This document shows positions 43,789 through 53,212 of a DNA stretch of 64,000 nt, in pieces. The position numbers and the translations under genes were made by a program. A model generated the notes under the pieces. The model did no database searches. It was not told the origin of the DNA and was given only the letters and a program-made list of their open reading frames with translations. Source of the stretch: Gilvimarinus agarilyticus (GTDB taxonomy: Bacteria > Pseudomonadota > Gammaproteobacteria > Pseudomonadales > Cellvibrionaceae); the NCBI RefSeq assembly GCF_000832015.1, contig NZ_JXCJ01000001.1, forward strand, positions 1,651,350 through 1,715,349, in the 5' to 3' direction. Each line of letters opens with the position of its first letter. Positions within the stretch are counted from its first letter, which is position 1.

Positions 43789-44793
43789 TTACCTGTCAAT
43801 ATAGCCGGAGGTGTGGCCTGCGGCTATCGCTTCAATTTGTTCGGGCGACGATAAGTGTGGGTCGCCGTAAATCGTGTGCGATAGCGCGAACGCCGCTGTG
43901 GCGAAATTTACAGCCTTTTGTCTCGGCCATGCGTGAATAATGCCGTGTAGGCAAGCTGCGGCGAATGCATCGCCGGTGCCTAAGCGATCGAGAATGTTGA
44001 CCTTAATGGCCTGGCTCTGGTAGGTGTGTTGCCGGTCAGCAATCACGGCACTTAATGTATTTTCACTGGCGTTGTGATGGGTGCGGCACGTTGTGGCCGC
44101 CAGCACCCCATAGGTATCCGATAAATCCCGCGCCGCTTGCATGGCGGCCTGCTCTGGGCTTAGCCCGTCATAGTGTTGGTCAAATACGTCGCCCATAACG
44201 CCTGCGTTACCAAAAACGATGTCGGCGCCGTTTAATAGCTCGACAAACACTTCTTTCGCGAGGTCTGTGCTATCCCAAAGACTGCGCCGAAAGTTCATGT
44301 CAAAGCTGACTTTAACCCCCATTTTTTGAGCGGCTTTGGCGGCGTTGAGGGTTATATCAATACAGGCATTAGACAGTGCTGGCGTGATGCCACTTAGGTG
44401 CAAATACTCAATATCTTGCAGTAAGGCATGCCAATTAAACTCATCGACACGGGCCTGACTTATGGCCGAATAGCGACGATCGTAAATAACCCGAGAGGGA
44501 CGAACCGAGTGACCCAACTCAATAAAGTAGGCGCCGATTCGCTCACCGCCTTTAAGTACCCGGCTACAATCGACGCCGTGACGATAGAGGCTTGATGCAG
44601 CGCTTTCACCGAGGGTATTGTCGGGAAACTTGGATAAAAACCTGACGTCATTGCCAAGCCTGCTCAAACCAATAGCGACGTTGCCTTCGGCTCCGGCAAA
44701 CTCCATTTTTAAGTTGTCGGTGTTGTGCAGGGTTTGCCCGGGCAGCATGGGCGTTAGCCGCAGCATTAATTCACCAAAACAGGCGATCGTCAT
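43789..44793 (-). CDS. kdgK: PfkB-family 2-keto-3-deoxygluconate kinase (copy B)
   Basis: 334 aa from the ATG at 44793, which overlaps the transporter stop (ATGA). N-terminal CFGELMLRLTP, GAEGNVAIGLSRLG in the substrate pocket, and the catalytic DRLGTGDAFAAACLHG (about 274-289). Phosphorylates KDG or a 2-keto-3-deoxygalactonate. The order dehydratase, transporter, kinase, aldolase is that of a complete sugar-acid operon. Copy A (28921) is with GH117. They are different enough in sequence that separate substrates are possible. Confidence 0.87.
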   Translation of the reverse strand: MTIACFGELMLRLTPMLPGQTLHNTDNLKMEFAGAEGNVAIGLSRLGNDVRFLSKFPDNTLGESAASSLYRHGVDCSRVLKGGERIGAYFIELGHSVRPSRVIYDRRYSAISQARVDEFNWHALLQDIEYLHLSGITPALSNACIDITLNAAKAAQKMGVKVSFDMNFRRSLWDSTDLAKEVFVELLNGADIVFGNAGVMGDVFDQHYDGLSPEQAAMQAARDLSDTYGVLAATTCRTHHNASENTLSAVIADRQHTYQSQAIKVNILDRLGTGDAFAAACLHGIIHAWPRQKAVNFATAAFALSHTIYGDPHLSSPEQIEAIAAGHTSGYIDR

Positions 44794-46061
44794 TGTTTTT
44801 TCTCCGGTTCGGGTAGCTGGATGGTCTCTACTTTTCCCACCAAAAACAGGTAAGAGCACAGGCCGATCACTGCCAGGGCTCCAATAAGAACTAACGCTGG
44901 GCGAAAATCGCCGCCCTCGGTTAAGTAGCCAATGGCAATGGGTACGCTTACTGCGGATAAGCCGCCAATAAAGTTAAAGCAGCCGCCCACCAGGCCCACC
45001 ATGTGTTTTGGTGCGAGCAACGAGACGAACACCCAATTAATGGAGGCCAGGCCGTTGCCAAAAAAAGTCACCGACAAGCAGACCGTGACCCAAAAGGTGC
45101 TGCTGACATAGTTGGCCGCAATAACTGTGCTGGATAACAAAAGGCCGAGAATAATGGGGGTTTTACGGGCCACCTCGTTAGAGACGCCACGGCGCACTAA
45201 AAAGTCTGAGAAAAAGCCCGATAGCAATACACCGCAGAATGCCGCTAAAAAAGGTACCGAGGCTAAAAAGCCGCTGTTTAAACTGGTGAGGCCGCGCTCT
45301 TGCTCAAGGTAAGTGGGAAACCAGGTGAGAAAGAAAATCAAGGTGCCGCCCAGACAAAATTGACCGATGTAAACGCCCCAAAGCTTGCGGCTGGAAAACG
45401 CAATGCCGAGGTTGCGCCAGCTCACTTGCGCCTGCTGTACCTCAGGTGTTTCTATCTCGTTCGCATCGGTTTTGTTGTCGTTCGGGTCGCGATACAGCCA
45501 GTACCAAATGCCTGCCCAGGCGATACCTATTAGCCCCGAGATGATAAACAGGCCGCGCCAGGTAAAGTACTCCTGAATAATCGCCAGCACCGGCATTAAA
45601 AAAGCCAGACCAATAAATTGCCCCGAGGTATAAATAGCAATGGCGCTGGCGCGCTCTTCGGCGGGAAACCACTGCGTGACAATTTTATTGTTGGCCGGGT
45701 ACGAGGGTGCCTCGAACACGCCAATCGCCATGCGACAGCCCACCATGGCCGCAAGCGAGCTGACTAAGCCCTGAATTAAGGTGGCGAGCGACCATGCCAC
45801 TAAAATAAAAGGGTAGAGTATGCGCACCTTTACAACATCCACCACCATGCCACCGGGGATTTGCATGATGGAGTAGGTCCAGGCAAAGGCTGAAAATAAA
45901 ATACCAATTTGCACTCGGGATAATTCCAGATCATCGCCGATGGCGCTGGCAGCTACCGAAATATTGGTGCGATCCATATAGTTGATCACCACGCTGATAA
46001 AAATCAGCGACAAAACGGATGCCTTGGCTCGCAGGCGTGTCGGGGTAACAGATTTGCTCAT
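44790..46061 (-). CDS. MFS transporter, anion:cation symporter family (hexuronate/galactonate type)
   Basis: 423 aa from the ATG at 46061, twelve membrane segments. ACS-family features: VINYMDRTNIS in TM1, PGGMVVDVVKVR after TM2, GVFEAPSYPANNKIV in TM4-5. Relatives such as ExuT and DgoT carry hexuronates and galactonate with protons. It lies 13 bases after the dehydratase and overlaps the kinase start. The likely cargo is the acid used by that dehydratase, maybe D-galactonate or an aldonic acid formed in the periplasm. Confidence 0.87.
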   Translation of the reverse strand: MSKSVTPTRLRAKASVLSLIFISVVINYMDRTNISVAASAIGDDLELSRVQIGILFSAFAWTYSIMQIPGGMVVDVVKVRILYPFILVAWSLATLIQGLVSSLAAMVGCRMAIGVFEAPSYPANNKIVTQWFPAEERASAIAIYTSGQFIGLAFLMPVLAIIQEYFTWRGLFIISGLIGIAWAGIWYWLYRDPNDNKTDANEIETPEVQQAQVSWRNLGIAFSSRKLWGVYIGQFCLGGTLIFFLTWFPTYLEQERGLTSLNSGFLASVPFLAAFCGVLLSGFFSDFLVRRGVSNEVARKTPIILGLLLSSTVIAANYVSSTFWVTVCLSVTFFGNGLASINWVFVSLLAPKHMVGLVGGCFNFIGGLSAVSVPIAIGYLTEGGDFRPALVLIGALAVIGLCSYLFLVGKVETIQLPEPEKKQ

Positions 46062-46074
46062 TATTGTTCTCGCT

Positions 46075-47229
46075 TTACCAGTTGGTGTAGCTGTTGTCGG
46101 GTTTAACCAAACGCGGCGGCTCCCAGTATTTAAAGGTTTTGCCTTGTAGGGCGTCTTCATTGACATCGATGCCAAGGCCGGGGGCGTCTGGAATACTAAA
46201 GTGGTTGTCGACCACTTCGGGGCGGTTGATAAAGTAGCGATCGTAATCGCTTAAATCGCCGTCGTAAGGGGCCAGTTCAAGCCAGGCTAGGTTGCTGATG
46301 GCGGCGCAGTAGTGAATGGAGGCCGCCGTGCACAGTGGGCTCAAGGGGTTGTGCGGCATCATATCGATGTAGGCGGTTTCGCATTGGGCGGCAATTTTTA
46401 ACGCCTCGGTAAAGCCGCCGGCGTTGCAGATATCCACCCGGCCAAAGTTGGTCAGAGCACTGTTAACGTAGGGGGCAAAATCCCACTTGCTGGTAAACTC
46501 CTCGCCAATGGCGAAGGGGATGTCGGTCATCTGGCGCAGGTTGTGGTAAGCGGCGGGGCTCTCATCGCGAATGGGCTCTTCCAAAAAATCCAGGGTGCCC
46601 GCGGGCATCCTTGCACAAAAAGCGGCGGTTTCGGCCACGTTAAGTCGATGGTGGTAGTCGACCCCGAGCACTGTCGCACTGCCCAGCGCCTCGCGGGCGC
46701 GGGTAAGCCAGTGAGCGCCTTTGGCAATCGAAGTACGCGGATCAAAGACGGTGTGTCGATCGGGGTGGCCGTGCTCTCCCGTGGTGGCGCGAATAACGCT
46801 CCAGCCTTCGTCTTTAAGGCGCAACACGTCTTCGACAAAGCCTTCGTCGTAAGCGACGGTGCTGGTGGCAAACAACGGAATACGGCTGCGCTGTTTGCCG
46901 CCCAGCAATTGGTACACAGGCACATTTAGCGCCTTGCCTTTGATATCGTGCAAGGCAATGTCGATGGCGGCAATAGCGGCGGCCAGAACCCGGCCGCCTT
47001 CAAAGTAGGCGCCGCGATACATCTGTTGCCACAAAGAGTTAATGTCGAGCGGGTCCTGCCCCTTTAAGAATTGTTCAAAGTGAGCCACGGCGCCCATCAC
47101 CGCTTGCTCACGCCCGGAAAGTCCGGCTTCGCCCCAGCCGTATAAGCCCTCGTCGGTTTCTACTTTGACTAAACAGACATTGCGAAATCCGACCCAAAAA
47201 CTGTAACTCTTGATTTGGCTAATGTTCAT
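46075..47229 (-). CDS. Enolase-superfamily sugar-acid dehydratase, D-galactonate dehydratase-like
   Basis: 384 aa, close in length and pattern to E. coli DgoD (382): KVETDEGLYGWGEAGLSGR at the N-terminus, AIAAIDIALHDIKGKALNVPVYQLLGG near 85-111, metal ligands in GVDYHHR, FLEEP and GEEF, and a His-containing MPHNPLSPL. It would turn an aldonate to a 2-keto-3-deoxy acid for the kinase and aldolase downstream. The usual catalytic KxK is replaced by IRATTGEHGH, an acid-sugar dehydratase variant with His. The substrate may be D-galactonate or another agar-derived acid. The gene begins one base after the GntR stop. Confidence 0.82.
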   Translation of the reverse strand: MNISQIKSYSFWVGFRNVCLVKVETDEGLYGWGEAGLSGREQAVMGAVAHFEQFLKGQDPLDINSLWQQMYRGAYFEGGRVLAAAIAAIDIALHDIKGKALNVPVYQLLGGKQRSRIPLFATSTVAYDEGFVEDVLRLKDEGWSVIRATTGEHGHPDRHTVFDPRTSIAKGAHWLTRAREALGSATVLGVDYHHRLNVAETAAFCARMPAGTLDFLEEPIRDESPAAYHNLRQMTDIPFAIGEEFTSKWDFAPYVNSALTNFGRVDICNAGGFTEALKIAAQCETAYIDMMPHNPLSPLCTAASIHYCAAISNLAWLELAPYDGDLSDYDRYFINRPEVVDNHFSIPDAPGLGIDVNEDALQGKTFKYWEPPRLVKPDNSYTNW

Positions 47230-47230
47230 A

Positions 47231-47893
47231 TCAGTGCCTGAATAAGCGCGACCAGTACTCGCCGCTGGTTTGAATGTGCTGTGCTAATTGCCGCTGCAGC
47301 TTTGCACCGTCGCCTTTTTGCAGCGACTCCAGCATTTGTTGGTGCTCGGTGATAGTGCTTTGCAGCTTGGCTTTGCTGATGGGCAGTTTGGCGTGCAGTG
47401 CTTGCAACATTATTTTTTTACGGCGCCACAAATCCACCGCTGTGGTGTTGTAGTGGTGGCGGTACATCTCCCAGTGAAACATTGTGTCCAGCTCGCGAAA
47501 CTGTCCATGTTGCTCCGGCGACAGTGCACACATCTTGTCGATGGTTTGTTGTAATAACGCTAGATTCGCCGCGCCATGATGCTCGATGAACCACTCCAGT
47601 AGGTAGGGCTCGAGTACTTGCAAAATCTCAAAAACATTGCGCATGGTTTCAAACTCAAAGCGTGCCACCCGTGCGCCACTATTGCGTTGGAAAGTCACAA
47701 AGCCTTCGCCCTCTAGCTGTTTCAGTGCCTCGCGCACTGGGTTCACACTGGTGCCATAGCGCTCGGCCAGAGCCGTGGTGATCAAGCGGTCACCGCTAAC
47801 GAACTCACCGTAGGCTATATCGCTAAGCAAGCGTGCATAGACGCTGTCGTTCGGGTCGATCAGAGAGGTTAGCGCTGTTGTTGCATTTATCAT
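47231..47893 (-). CDS. GntR family regulator, FadR subfamily (regulator 2)
   Basis: 220 aa from the ATG at 47893; the frame continues upstream through the promoter and operator, which rules out the longer form. Winged helix with LAERYGTSVNPVREALKQLEGEGFV at about 36-60, then an FCD effector domain (DTMFHWEMYRH, about 127-137). It leads the operon of dehydratase, transporter, kinase, aldolase and GH50, the normal place for a regulator of that pathway. A three-half-site operator lies 21 bases before its start over the -10 box, so negative autoregulation is likely. It is the better placed of the two candidates for the ATTGT-site regulator. Confidence 0.87.
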   Translation of the reverse strand: MINATTALTSLIDPNDSVYARLLSDIAYGEFVSGDRLITTALAERYGTSVNPVREALKQLEGEGFVTFQRNSGARVARFEFETMRNVFEILQVLEPYLLEWFIEHHGAANLALLQQTIDKMCALSPEQHGQFRELDTMFHWEMYRHHYNTTAVDLWRRKKIMLQALHAKLPISKAKLQSTITEHQQMLESLQKGDGAKLQRQLAQHIQTSGEYWSRLFRH

Positions 47894-47913
47894 TCTAGGT
47901 GCCTGTTTTCTAT

Positions 47914-47952
47914 ATTGTATGCAATATACAATAGGATTGTGTGTAATCTCAA
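47914..47952 (-). promoter_or_regulatory. Promoter with overlapping operator for the GntR-2 operon
   Basis: On the minus strand TTGAGA (47952-47947), 18 bases, TATATT (47928-47923). The operator, plus-strand ATTGT-AT-GCAAT-AT-ACAAT (47914-47932), covers the -10. Confidence 0.7.
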
Positions 47953-48032
47953 TAGGTAAGGCTGTCTTGGTGGCCCACATGCCTTTTACCCGGCGAGGAG
48001 GCTTGCTTTTATGGGTTTGGGTTTGATTTGAT

Positions 48033-48051
48033 ATTGTATATAGTCAACAAT
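48033..48051 (+). promoter_or_regulatory. Operator upstream of the sulfatase
   Basis: ATTGT-N9-ACAAT (outer half-sites exact, middle half-site degenerate). It lies 145 bases before the sulfatase start. A weak promoter TTGGGT-N16-TATAGT overlaps it. The 302-bp gap 47894-48195 otherwise holds only the GntR-2 promoter. Confidence 0.55.
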
Positions 48052-48195
48052 ACATTAAGTTGTGGTGGAAGCCTGGCGGGCGTGATCATTCGCAAGGGTG
48101 CTTTTGGTTTGCCCCTGCCGAGCTTACGCGCGGCTATGCGTGGACGCTTGATTGTCCGACTTTTATAAATAACAAATAAATAGCGAGGGGGGCGT

Positions 48196-50073
48196 ATGGG
48201 GCAGGGGTTTAAAATGGTGTTGTTTAGTAGCTTGTTGGCGTTTGGAGCCACGGCCTACGCCAGCGACGAGCAGCCCAATATTTTGTGGATAATTACCGAT
48301 GACCACCGGCCTGACTCGATACAGGCCTATAATCGGGCCACAACGGGTAACGATCATAGCGAGTTGGGGTATGTACAGTCACCCAATATTGATCAGCTGG
48401 CCAGCGAAGGGGTCATGTTTACCCGAGCCTACAACCAGTCTCCGGCGTGTGGGCCATCTCGGACTTCTATGCATACCGGGCGCTACCCTTTTCGTAACGG
48501 TAAATACGCCTGGGAGCAAACCCACCAGCAAGCCGATTTTACCCGGCCGGCTGTATCGCAGCAGCTAGCTGGCGCGGGTTACGCCACGGCGATTATCGGC
48601 AAGCAACACTTGGGTATTTCTGAACGCCGCGGCGGCCAGGGTGGCATATTCGAGTTTGATATCGATTTTCATCGCGATTTAAATGGTAATGGTTTAGGTG
48701 GCTTGTATTATTCGGGCAGTGCTTATGGCCTGCGCGACGCGTTGTTATTACGCCAGGACGCTACCGAGACAGTGCACTACCCAAACGGTAAGCGCTTAAC
48801 CTACACACTTTCCAAGGCCGATCGCCCCCTGAATGACGAAGAGCGATCCGTTAAGAAAAACATTGAAGATGAGTTTGATATTCTGCGAGCCTATACCCGA
48901 ATCAATAAAGGGTTGATTTTGGGCGGCGTGAACCCGCAACCGGCGGATAAAACCGTCGATGCTTATATCGTAAAAGAGTTTGAGAGTTATCTGGAGAACA
49001 GCGGCAAGGATTACACCTCAAGCTTTGGCAAACAGCTAAAAGGGGCCGACAGCAACAAGCCGCTATTTGTTAATTTAGGATTTCACCTACCACACACGCC
49101 TGTGTTACCCCCGAAATCGTTTCGTGATCAATTTTCGAATAAACACTACAAGCTGCCTGTATTTGACACCGAAGAGATGGCCACCTTTGTGCCTCAGCAA
49201 ATGCAAATCTATAACGAGTCGAAAACCCACGGGATGACTGACGCCGAAAAGCAACAAGCCATAAGAGACTACTATGCCTTTACCGCCTTTGGTGATCACT
49301 TAATTGGTCAGGCGGTGGATGCTTTTAAAAGCTACTCGAAAGCGCAAGGGCGTGATTACCTGATTGTTTTCACAGTCGGTGACCACGGCTGGCATTTGGG
49401 AGAGCAGGGCATTATGGCCAAGTTTACCTCCTGGAAGCAGTCATTGAACGGCGCTGTCATCGTGGTTTCATCAGATAAAGAAGCTTACCCGCCAGGCAAG
49501 GTGGTCGATAAAATGGTGGAGTACGTCGATTTTGCGCCCACTTTTTTGTCGGCAGCCGGTGAAGATTTGACGGATAGCCGCTTTGATTACCTTGACGGTT
49601 ATGATCTGGCGCGTGTTAGCGGCGATCCAGCGCTCTCGCGTGATTACATTATTGGTGAGATGAATCTGGTGAATGGGCACCGAGCCTATTTGCGCAGTGA
49701 GGACTTTGCCTTTTCTATGCGTACCCGCGACCGTCGCACTCCGGCAAAATCCCCACTTTTGAACGATGATATACGCTGGGCACTCGAGGTGCATCCGGTG
49801 AAAGCAGAAATGGCGCTGTACGATTTAAGACGTGATCCTCTTGAGCGAAACAATCTTGCGTACACGCAAGAGTACTTGCCATTGGCGCAGTGGTTTAGAG
49901 AAAAGCTGGGTAATATCGTCCTGGGTGATGGGCGCATCGAAATGGATTGGAATACCGACAATCAATACAGTTTAAGTAATTTTGCCGCCGGTGCCGACGA
50001 CAAAGTGCTGGATATTCCGCCTGAGCTGATCCCAGATCCAGAGTTACAGGATATTCAACGCCCCAATTATTAG
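48196..50073 (+). CDS. Secreted family S1 sulfatase
   Basis: 625 aa. Signal peptide to about residue 23 (TAYAS), then the sulfatase core. The formylglycine site is Cys85 in ACGPSRTSMHTGR; metal-binding DD lies in IITDDHRPD, and ligands recur in VGDHGWHLGEQG with Lys in TSWKQS. An iron- or serine-type maturase is not in the window. It would desulfate sulfated galactose or anhydrogalactose units in the periplasm or outside, opening porphyran-like stretches for agarases. M1 is chosen since it gives a basic n-region; M7 has a better-spaced AGGGG. Its upstream operator puts it in the agar regulon. Some relatives are choline or iduronate sulfatases, so substrate is open. Confidence 0.88.
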   Translation: MGQGFKMVLFSSLLAFGATAYASDEQPNILWIITDDHRPDSIQAYNRATTGNDHSELGYVQSPNIDQLASEGVMFTRAYNQSPACGPSRTSMHTGRYPFRNGKYAWEQTHQQADFTRPAVSQQLAGAGYATAIIGKQHLGISERRGGQGGIFEFDIDFHRDLNGNGLGGLYYSGSAYGLRDALLLRQDATETVHYPNGKRLTYTLSKADRPLNDEERSVKKNIEDEFDILRAYTRINKGLILGGVNPQPADKTVDAYIVKEFESYLENSGKDYTSSFGKQLKGADSNKPLFVNLGFHLPHTPVLPPKSFRDQFSNKHYKLPVFDTEEMATFVPQQMQIYNESKTHGMTDAEKQQAIRDYYAFTAFGDHLIGQAVDAFKSYSKAQGRDYLIVFTVGDHGWHLGEQGIMAKFTSWKQSLNGAVIVVSSDKEAYPPGKVVDKMVEYVDFAPTFLSAAGEDLTDSRFDYLDGYDLARVSGDPALSRDYIIGEMNLVNGHRAYLRSEDFAFSMRTRDRRTPAKSPLLNDDIRWALEVHPVKAEMALYDLRRDPLERNNLAYTQEYLPLAQWFREKLGNIVLGDGRIEMDWNTDNQYSLSNFAAGADDKVLDIPPELIPDPELQDIQRPNY

Positions 50074-50295
50074 TAACCTCTGCGGCGAATGCAGTACAAC
50101 TGACAGAAGGCCGATATACAAGGCAAGATAAGAACGCGCTATAGGCTCGCTACTCTCTCAATCGTTCTCTTGAGCGTTCGGCGCCGGTAAACCTTTAGCC
50201 GCCAGCGCTAAAAGGGGCCGATGCCGCCATGGTAAGTTAGTATGAATACCTGGCGGCTGAGATTGTATGGGGAGGAGCTATCGAAACCACGGTGC

Positions 50296-52344
50296 TTACA
50301 GTTTGAACTCTGAGATATGAAAAACCAAAGAGTTCGAAGATGCCTTCATATTCTCTGACGACTGCGAGGTTTGTTGGTTTTTTCGGTCAATCTTTTCGCT
50401 GTCATCAGAGATCGCGATAATCCGTTGATTGATATCTTCAGCCACGGAGGCTTGTTCTTCAGTGGCTGTGGCGATTTGTATAGACAGGTGGCGAATATTG
50501 TCTATATCCTCTTGCATGGCAAAGAAAGACTCAGAATTTTGTTTGACAAAATTGGCGGCCTTATCGGCTTGACCCCGCAGTTCGTCCATGTTGCGGGTAA
50601 CCGCCTGAGATTCATTTTGTAGTTTAGAGATCTGCGCGCTGATTTGCTCGGTAGAGTCCTGAGCTCGCCGCGCCAGGTTGCGAACCTCGTCGGCAACTAC
50701 CGCAAACCCCCGGCCTTGCTCGCCTGCGCGAGCCGCTTCAATCGCGGCATTTAAGGCTAAAAGATTGGTTTGTTCCGCAACGCCCTGAATGATAGACAAT
50801 ACATCACCGATGGCGTCGCTCTCTTTGTTTAAATTATTCATTATCTGCTGCGTTTTCGTAAACTCGTGATCAAGTTGGGACATAATGTCGATACATTGCT
50901 GAGCATTGCGTGACCCCTCGGTAGACGCGCTATAAGATGATTGAAGGGACTCTGATGCCGTTACCGCCATGTTGGCCACTTCACTGATTGAGGCGGACAT
51001 TTCGTTGATGGCGACAGAAATGCTCTCCACCGCTGCGGTTTGGTTGCTTGAGAATTCAGATGATTCCTGAATCGAGAGCTTAACCGACTCGCAATCCTGG
51101 CGTACGGACTTCGCTTCATCTTTGACCTTTCCAATAGCGTCTTTAAAGGTGCTCAGTAGGCTGACAAAGGCTTTAGATAGCTCAGAAAGCTCGTCCTTTC
51201 CTGATACATCTACCTTTTTAGATAAGTCTTTTTGGGCCGAAATCTCTTTATAGCGGGATACCAAATTGTTAAGTGGTACGGAGATGCTGCGGATCAAAAG
51301 ATAGCTAATAAGACACAAAGCGATAAAGGTGGCGGCTACCAAAAACAGGGTGCTAATAACCGCTGAGCGCTCGCGATCGATTAAGCCATTTTTCTGTTCG
51401 ACGAGTTGTTGCGACACCTCCGAGATGGATTGGTTGAATAAATCGAACAGTGATTGGTTCGTGTCGCTCCACATTGCCATACCTTGGAACGTTAAAGGTG
51501 CGTCTTTGGTGGCGTAAATGTTGGAGCGGGCGGAAAGCGCAATATTGCTCCACCTGTGGTAGACGTCGTTCTGCATCAAATTCAAATAGACGTCGCGAGC
51601 TTTTTGATCAGAAAACGCGTACCCAGAGACGAGGGCATTATCAAACTTTTGATACGCACTATTGATTTCACCGTATACGTAGATATCCAGGGCATTGCGC
51701 ATGGCCAGATCGATCATGCTGTTGTGAAATGACGCCTCCATATTCATAACCACCAGGTAGTAGTAAGCACTGGCTGTTTTGGCCAGCTGAGCATCCTGCG
51801 CCGCGAGTACGACCATCTCATTCAAAGAATTAACAACCCCTTTGATTAAATAATTGAATTCGTAAAGGGTATGAATTTCTCTGCCGACAGTATCTGCATA
51901 TTGCGTCGACGAGTGCTGCTTTAGGTCGGCGACTTTCCGTACGTAGGATAAATCCGTGAGTAGCGGTATATAGGCGTTAATCTTCTCGGCAAGGCTAGGG
52001 AAGCTTTCCAGTTGTATCTGGTTATTGTCCAAAAACCCAGTCAGTATTCGTTGCTGAGTTAGCGTACTCTCTCTTTTTCTAAGCATCTCGCGCTTCGCGT
52101 TATCTCTGTTTCCTTCAGGGCTATCGATGTACTGGCGGGTATAAAACGCTTCTTGTAAAGCCGATACCACAAAAGGGTAGACGACATCGGCGTATTCAAT
52201 AGCGATATCGATTTCCTTGGCCTCCGCTAAAGCGTCGAGTGATCGGCTGACTTTATCGAAGGTGAGTATTGCAATTAATATTACGGGTAGTACAACGAGT
52301 AATACGATGCGAGTATGGATTTTTAGATGTCGGAATATGCTCAT
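50296..52344 (-). CDS. Methyl-accepting chemotaxis protein with large periplasmic sensor
   Basis: 682 aa, inner membrane. TM1 at about 12-32, a helical periplasmic domain of about 300 residues that looks like the NIT (nitrate/nitrite-sensing-like) type, TM2 at about 335-355, a HAMP region, and the cytoplasmic signalling hairpin with [20 protein letters not shown] and [10 protein letters not shown]. The C-terminus ends in EFKL, with no CheR-tether pentapeptide. It lies in the agar locus beside the sulfatase, and the repeated operator half-sites upstream (52436-52454) suggest it is induced with the agar genes, so it may guide cells to agar breakdown products. The 222-bp gap 50074-50295 shows nothing I can name. 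Confidence 0.92.
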   Translation of the reverse strand: MSIFRHLKIHTRIVLLVVLPVILIAILTFDKVSRSLDALAEAKEIDIAIEYADVVYPFVVSALQEAFYTRQYIDSPEGNRDNAKREMLRKRESTLTQQRILTGFLDNNQIQLESFPSLAEKINAYIPLLTDLSYVRKVADLKQHSSTQYADTVGREIHTLYEFNYLIKGVVNSLNEMVVLAAQDAQLAKTASAYYYLVVMNMEASFHNSMIDLAMRNALDIYVYGEINSAYQKFDNALVSGYAFSDQKARDVYLNLMQNDVYHRWSNIALSARSNIYATKDAPLTFQGMAMWSDTNQSLFDLFNQSISEVSQQLVEQKNGLIDRERSAVISTLFLVAATFIALCLISYLLIRSISVPLNNLVSRYKEISAQKDLSKKVDVSGKDELSELSKAFVSLLSTFKDAIGKVKDEAKSVRQDCESVKLSIQESSEFSSNQTAAVESISVAINEMSASISEVANMAVTASESLQSSYSASTEGSRNAQQCIDIMSQLDHEFTKTQQIMNNLNKESDAIGDVLSIIQGVAEQTNLLALNAAIEAARAGEQGRGFAVVADEVRNLARRAQDSTEQISAQISKLQNESQAVTRNMDELRGQADKAANFVKQNSESFFAMQEDIDNIRHLSIQIATATEEQASVAEDINQRIIAISDDSEKIDRKNQQTSQSSENMKASSNSLVFHISEFKL

Positions 52345-52435
52345 TGAATTAACCTAAAATTGCCTTTTTATATCGTTAGGTTTGCATTGCGTTTTGTCGG
52401 CGGTTGCGCCGGTTACTTTAGGGTATATCGAGGAT

Positions 52436-52454
52436 ATTGTAATTTGTACACAAT
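52436..52454 (-). promoter_or_regulatory. Three-half-site operator upstream of the chemoreceptor
   Basis: On the minus strand ATTGT-GT-ACAAA-TT-ACAAT, in the same orientation to its gene as the galE site, 92 bases before the start. Confidence 0.6.
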
Positions 52455-52471
52455 TTACACAATTTACACAA
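52448..52471. repeat. 9-bp tandem repeat next to the chemoreceptor operator
   Basis: ACACAATTT twice plus a partial third copy. Each unit holds an ACAA core, so this may be extra regulator half-sites at 9-bp spacing. Confidence 0.7.
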
Positions 52472-52525
52472 GTAAACGCTTGGGCCACGCAGTGTTGTCG
52501 GCGAGGCTGGTTGCGGGGCGATAAT

Positions 52526-53212
52526 TCACCAAGCTAGTGGGGTAAGGTCGCTGTGAAACAGGCCTCCGCTGTGCTCGACCGATAATTGCTTGATACTTTG
52601 ATTGATAAGGCAAGAGGCCTCTTTGATGCTGGTGGGTGCCTGCATTCCACCCATGTCTGTTTGCACCCAACCGGGGCTGATGGCAGCCACGATAATCCTG
52701 CGCTCAGCAAGCTTTGCCGCTAAACGCCGGGTCAGCATATTGAGCGCTGCTTTGCTCATGGCGTACTCTTCAAACGGGCCAGCTGGGTTAATGTTTTCTG
52801 TCAACGAGGCCAGCCCCGAGCTTAGTTGTACGATCTTAGCCCCGCTGACAAACAGCTCGTTAAGTGCCTGAATCAGTAGCGCCGGGCCCGCGGCATTGAT
52901 GGTGTAGCTGTCGAGAAAGTCCCGCCGGCTCCAGTGGCCGTAATCCACATGGTTGGTGGTGCCAGCATTGTTGATCAGAAGATTAATGGTTTTGCCATTA
53001 AGCGTATCTGCAAACTCGCTAATAGATTGATCGCAGGCAAGATCGAGCGGCGTCAGCGTTAGCGTTGAGTACTCGTTATTTAAACGGACAAGCTCATCAC
53101 TTATCGCGCCCGGTCGGTGGCTGGCAATGACGTTGTGGCCCGTGTGCAAGTATTGACGCGTTAAGCCGAGACCAATGCCGCGGCTGGCGCCCGTAATAAT
53201 GACATGGCTCAT
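52526..53212 (-). CDS. Short-chain dehydrogenase, C-factor-like
   Basis: 228 aa. NAD(P)-binding TGASRGIG at about 7-14, NNAG at about 85, Ser in QLSSG and the YAMSK pair (about 145-149), all needed residues present. Small size and the SPGWVQTDMGG end place it with C-factor/carbonyl-reductase-like SDRs. It is the third gene of an operon with IclR and the secreted protein at 53209; start and stop overlap (ATGA). The substrate is unknown, perhaps an intermediate of the divergent CoA-transferase operon. Confidence 0.8.
   Translation of the reverse strand: MSHVIITGASRGIGLGLTRQYLHTGHNVIASHRPGAISDELVRLNNEYSTLTLTPLDLACDQSISEFADTLNGKTINLLINNAGTTNHVDYGHWSRRDFLDSYTINAAGPALLIQALNELFVSGAKIVQLSSGLASLTENINPAGPFEEYAMSKAALNMLTRRLAAKLAERRIIVAAISPGWVQTDMGGMQAPTSIKEASCLINQSIKQLSVEHSGGLFHSDLTPLAW

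Noticed and set aside
50074..50295. Possible hidden gene or RNA between sulfatase and chemoreceptor.
   Set aside because: No frame with a start site, no terminator-type hairpin with T run, no operator; left unannotated.
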